Assembly: GCA_947387485.1 (NCBI GenBank)
Contig: CANDNT010000011.1
Location: 1-64,000, forward strand
Origin: Aquimarina rhabdastrellae
GTDB taxonomy: Bacteria; Bacteroidota; Bacteroidia; Flavobacteriales; Flavobacteriaceae
DNA length: 64,000 bases
Reading direction: 5' to 3'
Shown: one piece after another, positions 1 to 8,241 of the stretch
Position numbering within the stretch: the first letter of the stretch is position 1
How the letters are laid out: the number at the start of each line of letters is the position of its first letter
Notes under the pieces: model-generated
Seen by the model: only the letters and a program-made list of their open reading frames with translations
Database searches by the model: none
What the model was told of the DNA's origin: nothing
Program-made: the position numbers and the translations under genes

Positions 1-54
1 GTTATTTACCAAACTAAGGGAGTTATTCAATAAACGACGGCATTGGGCAATAGA

Positions 55-360
55 ATGGATTGTTTGGAAACTGAACCTGAAAACAGAGTCTTTATTTGGT
101 ACGATTGTCAAACTTTGATGAAAGAAAATAGAGAGTTGTTTAGTGAAATATTTGAATGCATGATAGTAGCAGGATATTTGAACTCAATAGGAGAAGCTAC
201 TCATAATTATAAGGTGAATCAGAAGAACATATTTATGTTTCGTGAAACTAAATTGGAGGAATTAACTGAAATGATAAATAAAGAGTATTACACACCGAAA
301 ATCACTCTAAATGAAGAGTTTTATATGAAACATGATTTTGAAATATTAGAAATAAAATAA
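55..360 (+). CDS. hypothetical protein, small acidic
   Basis: Short acidic soluble protein of about 101 residues that I do not recognise; no signal peptide or membrane segment. A TTG at 43 would add four residues, but it lies inside a GGCATTGGGCAAT motif that resembles the boundary motifs before other genes in this region, so I prefer the ATG at 55. An in-frame stop sits at 31-33, so the gene is complete at its 5' end. It is the first member of the plus-strand accessory gene run covering roughly 1-12 kb. Confidence 0.6.
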   Translation: MDCLETEPENRVFIWYDCQTLMKENRELFSEIFECMIVAGYLNSIGEATHNYKVNQKNIFMFRETKLEELTEMINKEYYTPKITLNEEFYMKHDFEILEIK

Positions 361-448
361 AGTAGATAACACTGTATATGAAATCATAGCCGCCTATCTG
401 GAGATTATGCTTCATATATTAAACGTTGCCAGTGATTTAAAGAAACCT

Positions 449-1180
449 TTGAAAAGCATATTAAGCATAACACTAATAATATTCCTTGTCAGCTGCGGAA
501 CAGATTCTGGAAAAAATCGAATAGAAAACAAAAATTTTGATTTAACGGGGACTTGGCGCTTTCTGGAATCGACTGATAAATATATTACTGATGACCATCG
601 AATTATAGTATTAGAAGATAGTACATATTATATCTTTTCAATAAGTAATGGTGGTGGATTAAGTGAAAAAGGAGTTTTATCAAAAAATGATTCACTTATA
701 GATGAGCGCAATTTCAAATACAGATTAAAAAAAATAGATACTAATAAAATCGAGATAGAAAATCACTATAGTTTCTTTGGAGATTTCACGAATACTTACA
801 AGAAAACTCATTATCGTAATTATAAAGATGAACTGAAAAAGTATTTAAAAATTGACTCAACGAGAAATAAAGTTCTTGGATGGTGGAAATTAAGCAAATC
901 TAAATTGCCTATTAAACTAGTTAATTATTCAGGGAGATTTGACAAATTCACAATGCAAATAAGTAGAGATGGAACTGCAACTTTTTATTTAGAAAATTAT
1001 TTGGATTCTATTGTCTATTATAGTTATCGAGTAAAAGAAAACGGAATTGACTTTATACGAGGAGATGTAATGGGTGGAGGAACTAAAATTTTCTTCGAAT
1101 CAGACACGATAATGAAAATGCTGATGAATAAAAGAAGTTTAGACACATTAGAGTTAAAAAAAATATACAAAATCAAATAA
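449..1180 (+). CDS. lipoprotein, lipocalin-like hypothetical
   Basis: Predicted lipoprotein of about 243 residues. A TTG start at 449 gives MKSILSIT followed by a hydrophobic run and a lipobox ending IFLVSC, a compact Bacteroidota signal peptide. The ATG at 407 would put a non-signal-like 14-residue prefix in front, and that prefix is encoded by a CGTTGCCAGTGATTTAAAG boundary motif (424-442) like those before other genes here. The mature part has DLTGTWRF near its start and again GWWKLSKSKLP in the middle, suggesting two lipocalin-like beta-rich halves. Function unknown. It lies alone, followed by an attC-like inverted motif pair at 1189-1240. Confidence 0.65.
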   Translation: MKSILSITLIIFLVSCGTDSGKNRIENKNFDLTGTWRFLESTDKYITDDHRIIVLEDSTYYIFSISNGGGLSEKGVLSKNDSLIDERNFKYRLKKIDTNKIEIENHYSFFGDFTNTYKKTHYRNYKDELKKYLKIDSTRNKVLGWWKLSKSKLPIKLVNYSGRFDKFTMQISRDGTATFYLENYLDSIVYYSYRVKENGIDFIRGDVMGGGTKIFFESDTIMKMLMNKRSLDTLELKKIYKIK

Positions 1181-1188
1181 AAACTATT

Positions 1189-1240
1189 CAACAAGTTATG
1201 AAAATGTATTAAAACGCATTTTATGTTTACCGTTGGTAAC
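1189..1240 (+). repeat. attC-like inverted boundary between two genes
   Basis: The gap between two unrelated lone genes contains a CAACAAG motif (1189-1195), an imperfect inverted pair ATGAAAATG / CATTTTAT, then ACCGTTGG (1229-1236). CAAC on the left and GTTG on the right are complementary, as expected of single-strand-folded cassette sites. It is similar in layout to motifs before genes at 449, 6309, 7421 and 10076. A functional recombination role is inferred. Confidence 0.35.
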
Positions 1241-1260
1241 AAACAAGAGAACAGACAAAT

Positions 1261-2152
1261 GAAATCTAATTATTTAATTATATCAATATTTTTGACTTTT
1301 AACTTTTGTAAAGCACAATCGACTAATATTACTCTTACAGATAAAAACTTTGAAAATGATTTTTTGAATTATAAACCCTTACAAAAAAAAGGGATTTCTG
1401 ATAAAGACTATGAATGGGCACAGTTTGTGATTTCTGAAACTAAAAAATCTATACGAGAAAAAGACGGAAACTACAATGTTACTCATTATTGGAATATTAT
1501 TTCCGCTTTTGATAAGCTTAACCTAGATAAAGTCACTTTAGAGATAGTATTTATTAAATTAGCAAATTCAAATGGAGGCTGTGATTACATCACATCTTTT
1601 AAAGATAAAGTTCAATTTGATGACAAAATTCCAAATCTATATAATCAATATTATGATCGTTGTCTAAATAAAGAAATTAAAACAAATCGTTTTAATATTG
1701 AAGACTATATACTCAAAAATAATCTGAACGGAAGTTTGTTGAAACTCATTAGTAAAATTGATTATGACGACCAAAAGTATAGAAGTTCTGATGAACAGAC
1801 TTTTAAAACAAAACAACCAGCAGTAGACAAAAAAAATCAAATTCTTATAGACTCATTATATAATATTCACAAACAGTATATTGGAAAATCCTTAGTTGGA
1901 AAAAAGTTTGAATATGTTATGTGGTCAGTAATTCAGCATTCAAATCCTGAAATGATGGAAAAATACTTACCTATTGTTCACCAAGCTGTTGAAAATAACG
2001 AGTTAGACAAAACAACTTTAAAGATGTTAATTGACCGTTTTTATGGATTGAAATATGGATATCAGGTTTTTGGTTCTCAGATGGGAACAGATTATAAAAT
2101 AGCTAATGAAAAAACTAGAAAAAAAATAATGAAAAAATACGGAATGAAATAA
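1261..2152 (+). CDS. secreted DUF6624-like protein
   Basis: A protein of 296 residues with an N-terminal signal peptide (MKSNYLIISIFLTFNFCKAQ; start ATG 1261 chosen because the upstream extension encodes a cassette boundary motif). The C-terminal half carries the pattern I associate with DUF6624: DDQKYR..., VDKKNQILIDSLY, MWSVIQHSNPE, LPIVHQAVENNE, LIDRFYGLKYGYQVFGSQ. The N-terminal half (DYEWAQFVISETKK...) is not recognised. Role unknown; probably exported to the periplasm or surface. It stands alone, without an operon partner. Confidence 0.65.
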
Positions 2153-2223
2153 AAGCTAATTGCTAGTCGAATAGGAAAAGGAGAATTTTACTCCTAAACC
2201 TCTTCAATTCATACGACTTTCAT

Positions 2224-2319
2224 TATGATTCAATTCCATTAGTTAGTAAAAGAGCCTATTATAATAATAAATATGTTGAGTATTTAGACCAGTTTGAACG
2301 AGTAGAAATACAAGATTAG
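2224..2319 (+). pseudogene. C-terminal gene fragment
   Basis: An open frame of 31 codons without its own start, ending VEYLDQFERVEIQD and a TAG at 2317. It looks like the tail of a lost small-protein gene. Its stop codon lies at the first bases of an intergenic repeat (2312-2381). No identity can be assigned. Confidence 0.3.
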
Positions 2320-2381
2320 AAACTAATTTAGTGTAAACACTTAATCTTTAACTTGTGTAAACTACGTATCTTAACGAACAT
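2312..2381 (+). repeat. intergenic repeat family A, copy 1
   Basis: About 70 bp starting AAGATTAGAAACTAATTTAG and ending CTTAACGAACAT, found again at 3591-3660 and, in shortened form, at 5357-5401. Each copy lies 12-120 bp before a plus-strand gene. An internal TGTAAAC is present twice; copy 3 lacks the DNA between these, as expected from slippage or recombination between short direct repeats. Confidence 0.7.
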
Positions 2382-2432
2382 GTAACAAAACAGTCCGCAA
2401 TTCGTCATCCTTAAAGCTAATCTAAAGAGTAA

Positions 2433-3287
2433 ATGAGGAAAACGTCATTAGAAACTAAAGAAACTTGGAAAACAATTTTTATTTTCTTAGCAATTGTTAC
2501 AATTTTAAGTTCAATTTTTCACTATGCAATTGTTAATATATATCCTTCAAGGATATATATTGGCGGGCTTATGTGGTGTCCTTCAATTGCTACTATAATA
2601 ACACTCAAACTAAAAGGACGTTCCATTTCTTCTCTAAATTGGAATTGGGGAAATTGGAAATATATTCGACTATCTTACTTTGTTCCTGCTCTATATGGTT
2701 TAATTAATTATATACTAATCTGGATTTTTGGGTTTGGAAATTTAGTAAATGAAGAAGTGATTATTGAATGGGCTAAAGAACTTGGTTTGGTCGGAATTGG
2801 AACATTAAATTCAACATCTATAATAATTATTGCTATAATCCTATTAGGAACTGTAGAAGTAATAAGGTCATCAGCCACAACATTAGGAGAAGAAATTGGG
2901 TGGAGAGGTTTTTTCATTTACGAATTAAGAAAAATTCTTTCTTTTACAAGTGTGTCAATTTTCAGTGGTGTTATTTGGGCATCTTGGCATTGGCCACTAA
3001 TTGTTTATTATGGAAACAATGTAGTTTTGGAATTAACAACATTTTATATTGTCATTATATCAATGTCTTTTATGATGACTTATTACACTTTTAAATCTAA
3101 AAGTCTTTGGCCTGCAGTGATTTTTCACGCAGTGAGTAATGTATATATTCAGAAGATATTACCTGAATTGACAATTAAAAATAAAGGAGCAGAGCATTGG
3201 CTCGGAGAATACGGAATTATGTTTGCAATCGTGACTTTCGTTTTTGGAGTTTACTATTGGAGAAAAGCTCTTAAGGAAAAAATATAA
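2433..3287 (+). CDS. CPBP family intramembrane metalloprotease
   Basis: Integral membrane protein of 284 residues with about seven to eight hydrophobic segments and the three CPBP (CAAX protease and bacteriocin-processing, Abi) motifs: EEIGWRGFF near residue 153, ASWHWPL near 190 and FHAVSN near 230. The glutamates and histidines are all present, so an active Rce1-like peptidase is likely. Substrate unknown; members of the family act in prenyl-protein processing, bacteriocin self-immunity or signalling. It stands alone 52 bp after a repeat-family-A copy. A second CPBP gene lies at 45966-46742. Confidence 0.85.
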   Translation: MRKTSLETKETWKTIFIFLAIVTILSSIFHYAIVNIYPSRIYIGGLMWCPSIATIITLKLKGRSISSLNWNWGNWKYIRLSYFVPALYGLINYILIWIFGFGNLVNEEVIIEWAKELGLVGIGTLNSTSIIIIAIILLGTVEVIRSSATTLGEEIGWRGFFIYELRKILSFTSVSIFSGVIWASWHWPLIVYYGNNVVLELTTFYIVIISMSFMMTYYTFKSKSLWPAVIFHAVSNVYIQKILPELTIKNKGAEHWLGEYGIMFAIVTFVFGVYYWRKALKEKI

Positions 3288-3308
3288 CTAAAAAAGCAAA
3301 GTGGCCAA

Positions 3309-3581
3309 TTGAGTAGACGAACCTCTTCTTTAAAGAAGAGATTGCACCTCTCATACCACCGTACGTACGAGTCTCATATACAGTGGTTCATTATATCAGA
3401 ACTTTACTTTTTGAAAATATCCTAACATACTTTGACACCCTTTTTTCGTTAGGCGCTTTTCTGTTATTATCGTTCGTAAAATAGGACTTTGAGCTACTGT
3501 CCATCTTCGATAAATGAGTTTTAGTCTCTCTAAGCGTTCACTACTTATCGATATTGGTAAAGTTTTCTTGGTGATGTACAT
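3309..3581 (-). mobile_element. group II intron 3'-end remnant
   Basis: On the minus strand the segment ends CTACTCAAT at 3309, the usual 3' terminus of bacterial group II introns. It is preceded by a hairpin CTCTTCTTTAAAGAAGAG resembling domain VI and by a stem ACCACTGTA...TACGGTGGT with internal CGTACGTAC (about 3355-3390) resembling domain V. Just upstream is a 61-codon frame (3396-3581) with LERLKLIYRRWTVAQSPIL that may be the end of the intron-encoded protein or another fragment. No reverse-transcriptase YADD motif and no 5' end (GTGCG) are present, so only the 3' end survives, butting onto repeat copy 3591-3660. Confidence 0.55.
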
Positions 3582-3590
3582 GCAATCAAC

Positions 3591-3660
3591 AAAATTAGAA
3601 ACTAATTTAGTGTGAACACCTAACCTTTAACTTGTATAAACTAGGTATCTTAACGAACAT
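3591..3660 (+). repeat. intergenic repeat family A, copy 2
   Basis: Second copy of the 70-bp element, about 90% identical by eye to 2312-2381, with the same CTTAACGAACAT end. It lies between the group II intron remnant and the lipoprotein gene at 3777. Confidence 0.7.
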
Positions 3661-3776
3661 TTAAGAACTACATCAGAAAACCAAGTTAACTAATTGAAAA
3701 GTATGTTTTACTCATTATAGTTTTTAGAACTCAATACACCTTCATAGATTTGAAAACTACCAAGTAAATCCATAGA

Positions 3777-4745
3777 ATGAAAAAGTATTATCTCTACATC
3801 TTAACCATTTTAATTTTGGCCTCTTGTTCATCATTAAAGAACAACACTTCTAACAAAAATGAAAAATTAGATATAATTACGTTTAATAAAGGTGTTACTA
3901 TTTTTGAAATGGTCGATAAATTAAGTATTGATTGGGAATTAAAAAGACTTGATACTTTAAAACAAGACGAAAAAGTCAAGTACGATATTTTAAAAAATGA
4001 AAAGGAAGAAATTCTCGAATTAGCTCTTGACCAATTTGGAAAAGTTATACAAGATTATCGGAACTCTGAACTTTATCACAAAACTCTTTACAATCTTGCT
4101 CATATTAGTTCTTTGTTGGACTATGAAGAAGAAGAAATTAAATATCTTGAAATGATTTTAAGCAGTAATGCGAACGACAGAGAAAATAGCGGTAGAAGTG
4201 GAATAATGGCAAATCCATATGCAAACTTTAAAAATGAAGCAAGTAAAAGGCTCACCGAAATTTATATCAAAAAAAGAGATTATAAATCTGCTTTAGAATA
4301 TAAAAAGCTCAATGAAAAATATCCATTACAACATTTTTGTGGAAATGCTTTTGCAGCCGATGAAATATACAATGCAAAACAGTATGCTAAAATCTATAAT
4401 GGAATTGGAGAAAATAAAACAGCTTTAAACTATCTATTACCTCACATATTCAATAACGGTTTAGCAAATAATTCAGGATTAATCGATTTAACAATAGAAT
4501 CATTGAAAAAAAACTTTGACCAATCTCTAGTAAAGAAAGATTTTGAAAAATCAATTAGTGAAATTTATTCAAAAATTGAGAAAGATGGGAAAGAAGAGTG
4601 GACAAGATATTTTATAAAATATTTTGATATTGAAATTGAAATACCAAGTTGGACTTTAAGTTTTGAAAGCGATAGTGAAAAAATAAAATCTGAATTAAGA
4701 AAATCAATTAGAGGATCTGAATTTTATAAGAAATTAAACAAATAA
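3777..4745 (+). CDS. TPR-like lipoprotein
   Basis: Lipoprotein of 322 residues: signal peptide MKKYYLYILTILILASC with lipobox LASC at residue 17. The mature protein is mostly helical, with segments such as LALDQFGKVIQDYRNSELYH and KRDYKSALEYKKLNEKYP that fit tetratricopeptide-like repeats, so it probably mediates protein contacts in the periplasm or outer membrane. No catalytic motif. Not in an operon. It is followed directly by a GGCACACAACAG boundary motif (4751-4761) and by an RDD gene fragment. Confidence 0.65.
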   Translation: MKKYYLYILTILILASCSSLKNNTSNKNEKLDIITFNKGVTIFEMVDKLSIDWELKRLDTLKQDEKVKYDILKNEKEEILELALDQFGKVIQDYRNSELYHKTLYNLAHISSLLDYEEEEIKYLEMILSSNANDRENSGRSGIMANPYANFKNEASKRLTEIYIKKRDYKSALEYKKLNEKYPLQHFCGNAFAADEIYNAKQYAKIYNGIGENKTALNYLLPHIFNNGLANNSGLIDLTIESLKKNFDQSLVKKDFEKSISEIYSKIEKDGKEEWTRYFIKYFDIEIEIPSWTLSFESDSEKIKSELRKSIRGSEFYKKLNK

Positions 4746-4750
4746 AAACG

Positions 4751-4796
4751 GCACACAACAGCGGTAACTATTGCACAAATCAATAATTATTAAATA
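4751..4796 (+). repeat. 3'-boundary repeat with CACACAACAG motif
   Basis: GGCACACAACAGCGGTAAC followed by TATTGCACAAATCAATAATTAT. Related sequence (GTAACT, then CAATAATTATAAAATA) follows the genes ending at 6800 and 8179 and recurs at about 11,655. CACACAACAG is the near-exact reverse complement of CTGTTGTGCG at 6284-6293, the motif before the gene at 6309. Confidence 0.5.
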
Positions 4797-4807
4797 AAAA
4801 TATTTCT

Positions 4808-4945
4808 ATGAAAAAAAATGAATACCCAGGTCTCTTTTTAAGAGTCAAATCAACTGTGATTGATAGTATCATTATAGTGATTTTTATGGTAATTACTACT
4901 GATATATTTTCAAATTTTGAGAATGTACCAAACTATATTATTTGA
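4808..4945 (+). pseudogene. truncated RDD-family membrane protein
   Basis: An ORF of 45 codons starting MKKNEYPGLFLRVKS followed by a hydrophobic segment (VIDSIIIVIFMVITTDIF) and FENVPNY. This is the N-terminal signature of RDD-family membrane proteins: conserved Arg, then Asp in the first TM helix. Complete RDD proteins have about 130-160 residues and three TM helices; this one stops after the first and runs into unrelated sequence, so it is a truncated remnant. Confidence 0.5.
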
Positions 4946-5159
4946 AGGATATCTGACAGTAACTGGAAAAACAAAAGCATTATATGGAATTAAACATTTA
5001 ATGCAAATAGATAACGCCTATATTGGTCTAATTTCTTTGCTTCTTTCAATAATTTCGATTTTTAAAAAAGAAAAAGTAGAAACAATAATTTTGACCTTAA
5101 GTTTATCTATTTTATCAATATTGCTCTTAGTTTTAGAAATATGGAAGTTTTTCTTATAA
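4923..5159 (+). CDS. small membrane protein, possibly a C-terminal fragment
   Basis: A frame of 78 codons (ATG 4923) overlapping the end of the RDD fragment in another frame. After FEGYLTVTGKTKALYGIKHL there are two hydrophobic segments separated by FKKEKVE. It resembles the C-terminal part of a larger small-membrane-protein gene fused at its 5' end to RDD-derived DNA, so it may be a remnant rather than a functional gene. Function unknown. Confidence 0.35.
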   Translation: MYQTILFEGYLTVTGKTKALYGIKHLMQIDNAYIGLISLLLSIISIFKKEKVETIILTLSLSILSILLLVLEIWKFFL

Positions 5160-5356
5160 GAAGCATTTTACAATAATATTTATGAGTATAATTGACCAGT
5201 GATAATAGATTGGTTCACGCATATTTACGATGGTATAGCAAATTTAATAGGGAATAAAATATAAAATCTGTGCATGAATGTTCAAAATCAGATAGCATTT
5301 TGAGCAACTACAAAGTATATGTTAGGAAAAATATCTGAGAAAATAAGAACAATCAC

Positions 5357-5401
5357 AAGATTAGAAACTAATTTAGTCTAAACTATGTACCTTAACGAAC
5401 A
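5357..5401 (+). repeat. intergenic repeat family A, copy 3 (internally deleted)
   Basis: Starts AAGATTAGAAACTAATTTAG and ends CCTTAACGAACA like the other copies, but lacks about 24 bp between the two internal TGTAAAC-like repeats. It ends 12 bp before the gene at 5414, so it also supplies that gene's leader. The preceding 5160-5356 shows no supported gene. Confidence 0.65.
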
Positions 5402-5413
5402 GCTGAATACAAA

Positions 5414-6259
5414 ATGAAATTAATCTCGAAAATACAAGTTTGTAATAGTTTGGAAGATATTCCAGACTTCAAATCAATCAAATCACTTGATAGAGGAGTT
5501 AAATGGAAAATTGTTTTTGGAAACAAGATTAAATCCAAAAGAGAAAAGATTGGAAATCAATGGGAATTTGAACATCCTGAATTTCAAATAGCAGTTCACA
5601 CTATAGAACCTGAAATTAATATTGTCAAATTAATTACAAACAAAGAAATTGATGAACACCAAGGCTTCTTTGAAAAATGTGCAAAAGATTATCGGAATTT
5701 AGCAACTGAATTGATAAACAGATTTGCTAAAAAGCATAATTTGGATATTGACTCTGATTATCCTATGAATAATTTAAATCCATCAGAACAGTTTGGTTAT
5801 AAACAGGTCGGAAAAATGGATAATTGGCGTTATGCATTTCACGGATTTCACTGTGCATTTACTAACCTTAAAAGTGGGCAACATATAGAAGTTCCTCTTA
5901 TGTGTGGACTGGAGTTTGGAGAATTAGATCCTTACTTTTTTTCGGGATTTATTAAATCAACGGAAGAATATAGACCAAGACCAATTGAAATTTATGATGA
6001 TTATTCGGAAGGTAAGAGAATATTGGATAGAATGGTTGAATTAGGGAAATTTGAAGAGATACAATCTAATTGGCCAAATCGAAAAGGAATTGTTGTAACT
6101 GACAGAGATAAAGTTAAAGTAGAAATTTACAATCCAGAAATTGAATTAGAAAGGGATAGCTTACACAGAACAAAGTATAGAAATAATCGTGAGAGTGATT
6201 TCAAAACAAACATTAATAAAAACAAACTATGGTCTAAATTGAAAAATTTGTGGTCTTAA
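5414..6259 (+). CDS. DUF6896-like hypothetical protein
   Basis: Soluble protein of 281 residues. The segment from about residue 130 to 235 (WRYAFHGFHCAFTNLKSGQ, IEVPLMCGLEFGELDPYFF, GFIKSTEEYRP, DDYSEGKRILDRMVELGKF, GIVVTDRD) matches the pattern I associate with DUF6896, a family common beside polymorphic-toxin and immunity loci. The N-terminal 100 residues form a separate unknown domain. No secretion signal. It is a lone gene between repeats and may be an orphan immunity-type protein, which is an inference from family context. Confidence 0.55.
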   Translation: MKLISKIQVCNSLEDIPDFKSIKSLDRGVKWKIVFGNKIKSKREKIGNQWEFEHPEFQIAVHTIEPEINIVKLITNKEIDEHQGFFEKCAKDYRNLATELINRFAKKHNLDIDSDYPMNNLNPSEQFGYKQVGKMDNWRYAFHGFHCAFTNLKSGQHIEVPLMCGLEFGELDPYFFSGFIKSTEEYRPRPIEIYDDYSEGKRILDRMVELGKFEEIQSNWPNRKGIVVTDRDKVKVEIYNPEIELERDSLHRTKYRNNRESDFKTNINKNKLWSKLKNLWS

Positions 6260-6283
6260 AGCTTCTATTATTCTTATACTAAA

Positions 6284-6300
6284 CTGTTGTGCGTAATTTG
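6284..6300 (+). repeat. 5'-boundary motif CTGTTGTGCG-TAATTTG
   Basis: CTGTTGTGCG followed by TAATTTG, 8 bp before the next start codon. Related GTTG-N4-TAATT motifs precede the genes at 449, 7421 and 10076. It is complementary to CACACAACAG at 4752-4761, so the two could pair if the intervening single strand folded, as attC sites do. Confidence 0.45.
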
Positions 6301-6308
6301 AAAAAAAT

Positions 6309-6800
6309 ATGAGTCAATATTATAAAGTTGTTAATCTAGATAAAAAACAATTCTTTTCACCTGACATTTTTAATGATGGAGTGAAACTAGGAGCTATAAT
6401 GAACGGAATACATCTTTATGTGATTGGGCGACTTTTATTGGCTAACTTTAACTTATCTTTAGAAAAGTTCCAGATAGGATATTGGTCTGGTGATAAAATT
6501 GCTATTGTAGGTGATGAAAGCACAAATGAATTTACTGACCGGCAAGAAGAATTTGAAAATATCGGAGCCGAACTATTATTCTCTTTTATTAGTGACGAGA
6601 ACTTCCAAGAATTGATTTTAAACCAACTTAAAACTGACAATCAATATTATGCTCGAATTGGATTTTTAGTCCATAAATATCCTGATAAAACTAAGGTATT
6701 AAAAAGGTTTCTCATTAGGAATTTTGGTAATGATTGGGAGAAAAAAGCTAAAGAAGTTTGGGAAGATAAAAAAAATATATTTATCGAACTGAATGTATAA
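6309..6800 (+). CDS. hypothetical protein, DUF-type soluble domain
   Basis: Protein of 163 residues starting MSQYYKVVNLDKKQFFSPDIF, with GVKLGAIM and the pattern IGYWSGDKIAIVGDE. This reminds me of a family of small bacterial proteins in which a lysine-rich start is followed by a GxKLxE segment and GxWxGDRIxxVGD. I cannot name it with certainty. No signal peptide or membrane segment; probably cytosolic. It starts 15 bp after the CTGTTGTGCG boundary motif and is followed by repeat-type sequence rather than an operon partner. Confidence 0.5.
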   Translation: MSQYYKVVNLDKKQFFSPDIFNDGVKLGAIMNGIHLYVIGRLLLANFNLSLEKFQIGYWSGDKIAIVGDESTNEFTDRQEEFENIGAELLFSFISDENFQELILNQLKTDNQYYARIGFLVHKYPDKTKVLKRFLIRNFGNDWEKKAKEVWEDKKNIFIELNV

Positions 6801-7420
6801 AAAACTATGTAAAAACATTAGTAACTATTGTACTTGTCATTAATTATAAAATATAAATAAGGAGAAAAGCCTTTTAAAGAACTAATCTCATCCATTAAAG
6901 ATGATCAGACAATAAAATTAGTTAATTAAAAGAGGTACGATATATCCTTAATTCAACATATAGAAATTTATAAATAAGTATCTTGATTTTGACAATACTC
7001 TTTCACAATTTTTAGAGAATTTAAGGTGTTTTTTGAGATTATACACAATAGAGTAAGGTACTAATGTTTTACTAATCAAAGACAATAATTTTTGCTACTC
7101 CTATTAATTAGACTAATATTCTAAGAATACAGCTCTTGTTCAAGATTATAGTGCTTGAAACTTTTGAAATTACCATCTAACTATTAATAATCAAAAAGCC
7201 CCTTCCCTGACCGCTAATTATTCATTCACTTATTCATAGAGCAATATAGATTTAAGATATACTTATATTTTGATGAGACATGGTAGCATAAGCAACAGAA
7301 ATTTATACACAAGTTTATCTAAATAATTTTAAATCAATTAGAAATCTACTAGATTTGGAAAAAATATAATGGAAATATGTGTTCCGGTACACATATTCAA
7401 TTGTTGTAGCTAATTAAAAG
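6801..7420 (+). repeat. 620-bp non-coding stretch made of repeat modules
   Basis: No credible gene. It holds a 3'-boundary repeat (about 6818-6870: GTAACTATTG, ATTAATTATAAAATATAAA), a module X (6966-7075, also at 11469-11557: ATTTATAAATAAG...TTTTGAGATTATAC) and a module Y (about 7095-7265, also at about 10375-10581: TCAAAAAGCCCCTTCCCT, TTCATTCACTTATTCA). It ends with TTGTTGTAGCTAATTAAAAG directly before the ATG at 7421. Confidence 0.6.
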
Positions 7421-8179
7421 ATGACAATTAAAGAAATATTAAATACCTCTAATCATAGACCTTGGAAAATGCCTTCTAGTGAGTGGAAATTTTACCAAGA
7501 GTGGAATAATGCAATATTTCTTCATTACCAAGTTAACATTAAGGAGTTAAAAAAAATCGTTCCTAAAGAGTTAGAAATAGACCTTTATGAAGGTAAACCT
7601 TGGGTTTCAGTTGTGGCCTTTACAATGGAAAAAATACGGCCTAAAAATTTACCTGCATTTTCGCCAATTTCAGATTTTGATGAGATAAATATTCGGACTT
7701 ACGTAAAATCAAATAATAAAACAGGAGTTTACTTTTTAAGCATTGAGGGTGGAAAAAGTTTGTCCTGTAAAATTGCAAAAGGAATTTCTGAACTTCCTTA
7801 TAGACTTTCAAAAATTAAACGGACTGACAAAAGGTATCAATCTAAGAATCTTGAATTCAACGATAAACTTGAAATTGAATTCACAGTTGGAGAGAACGTG
7901 AAAGAAAAAACGGAATTGGACAAATGGTTGACTGAAAGATATGCTCTTTTCCAAGATACAAACAATTCAATTAACGAATTTGAAATCCATCATTTGGAAT
8001 GGCCTATTGATGAAATTGACTTCAAAAAACTAGAGATTGACTATCCAAGATTTAAAAAACTCATTAACAAAAACCCCAATAAATCTCAATACTCAAAAGG
8101 AGTAAAAGTAATAGCTTGGGGAATGAATAAAAAAGAAAAAACTAGCGACAACACTAGTAACTGTTCCACAAGTCAATAA
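7421..8179 (+). CDS. DUF2071 (YqjF-like) protein
   Basis: Protein of 252 residues matching the DUF2071/YqjF family, structurally related to acetoacetate decarboxylase: WKFYQEWNNAIFLHYQVN, LKKIVPKELEIDLYEGKPWVSVVAF, FDEINIRTYV, GVYFLSIEGG and PYRLSKIK. The enzymatic role of this family is not established. The last residues (about KTSDNTSNCSTSQ) are encoded by DNA identical in type to the boundary repeat after other genes here, so the original stop was probably lost on insertion of, or fusion to, that repeat. A paralogue lies at 62303-63028. Confidence 0.75.
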   Translation: MTIKEILNTSNHRPWKMPSSEWKFYQEWNNAIFLHYQVNIKELKKIVPKELEIDLYEGKPWVSVVAFTMEKIRPKNLPAFSPISDFDEINIRTYVKSNNKTGVYFLSIEGGKSLSCKIAKGISELPYRLSKIKRTDKRYQSKNLEFNDKLEIEFTVGENVKEKTELDKWLTERYALFQDTNNSINEFEIHHLEWPIDEIDFKKLEIDYPRFKKLINKNPNKSQYSKGVKVIAWGMNKKEKTSDNTSNCSTSQ

Positions 8180-8241
8180 TTATAAAATATAAAAAAGAAG
8201 AAAAGTTTTTCTTATTAGATTAGGATATTAAATTGATAAAA

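Noticed and set aside
407-448. N-terminal extension of the lipocalin-like lipoprotein
   Set aside because: It is encoded by the cassette-boundary motif and would move the signal peptide away from the N-terminus.
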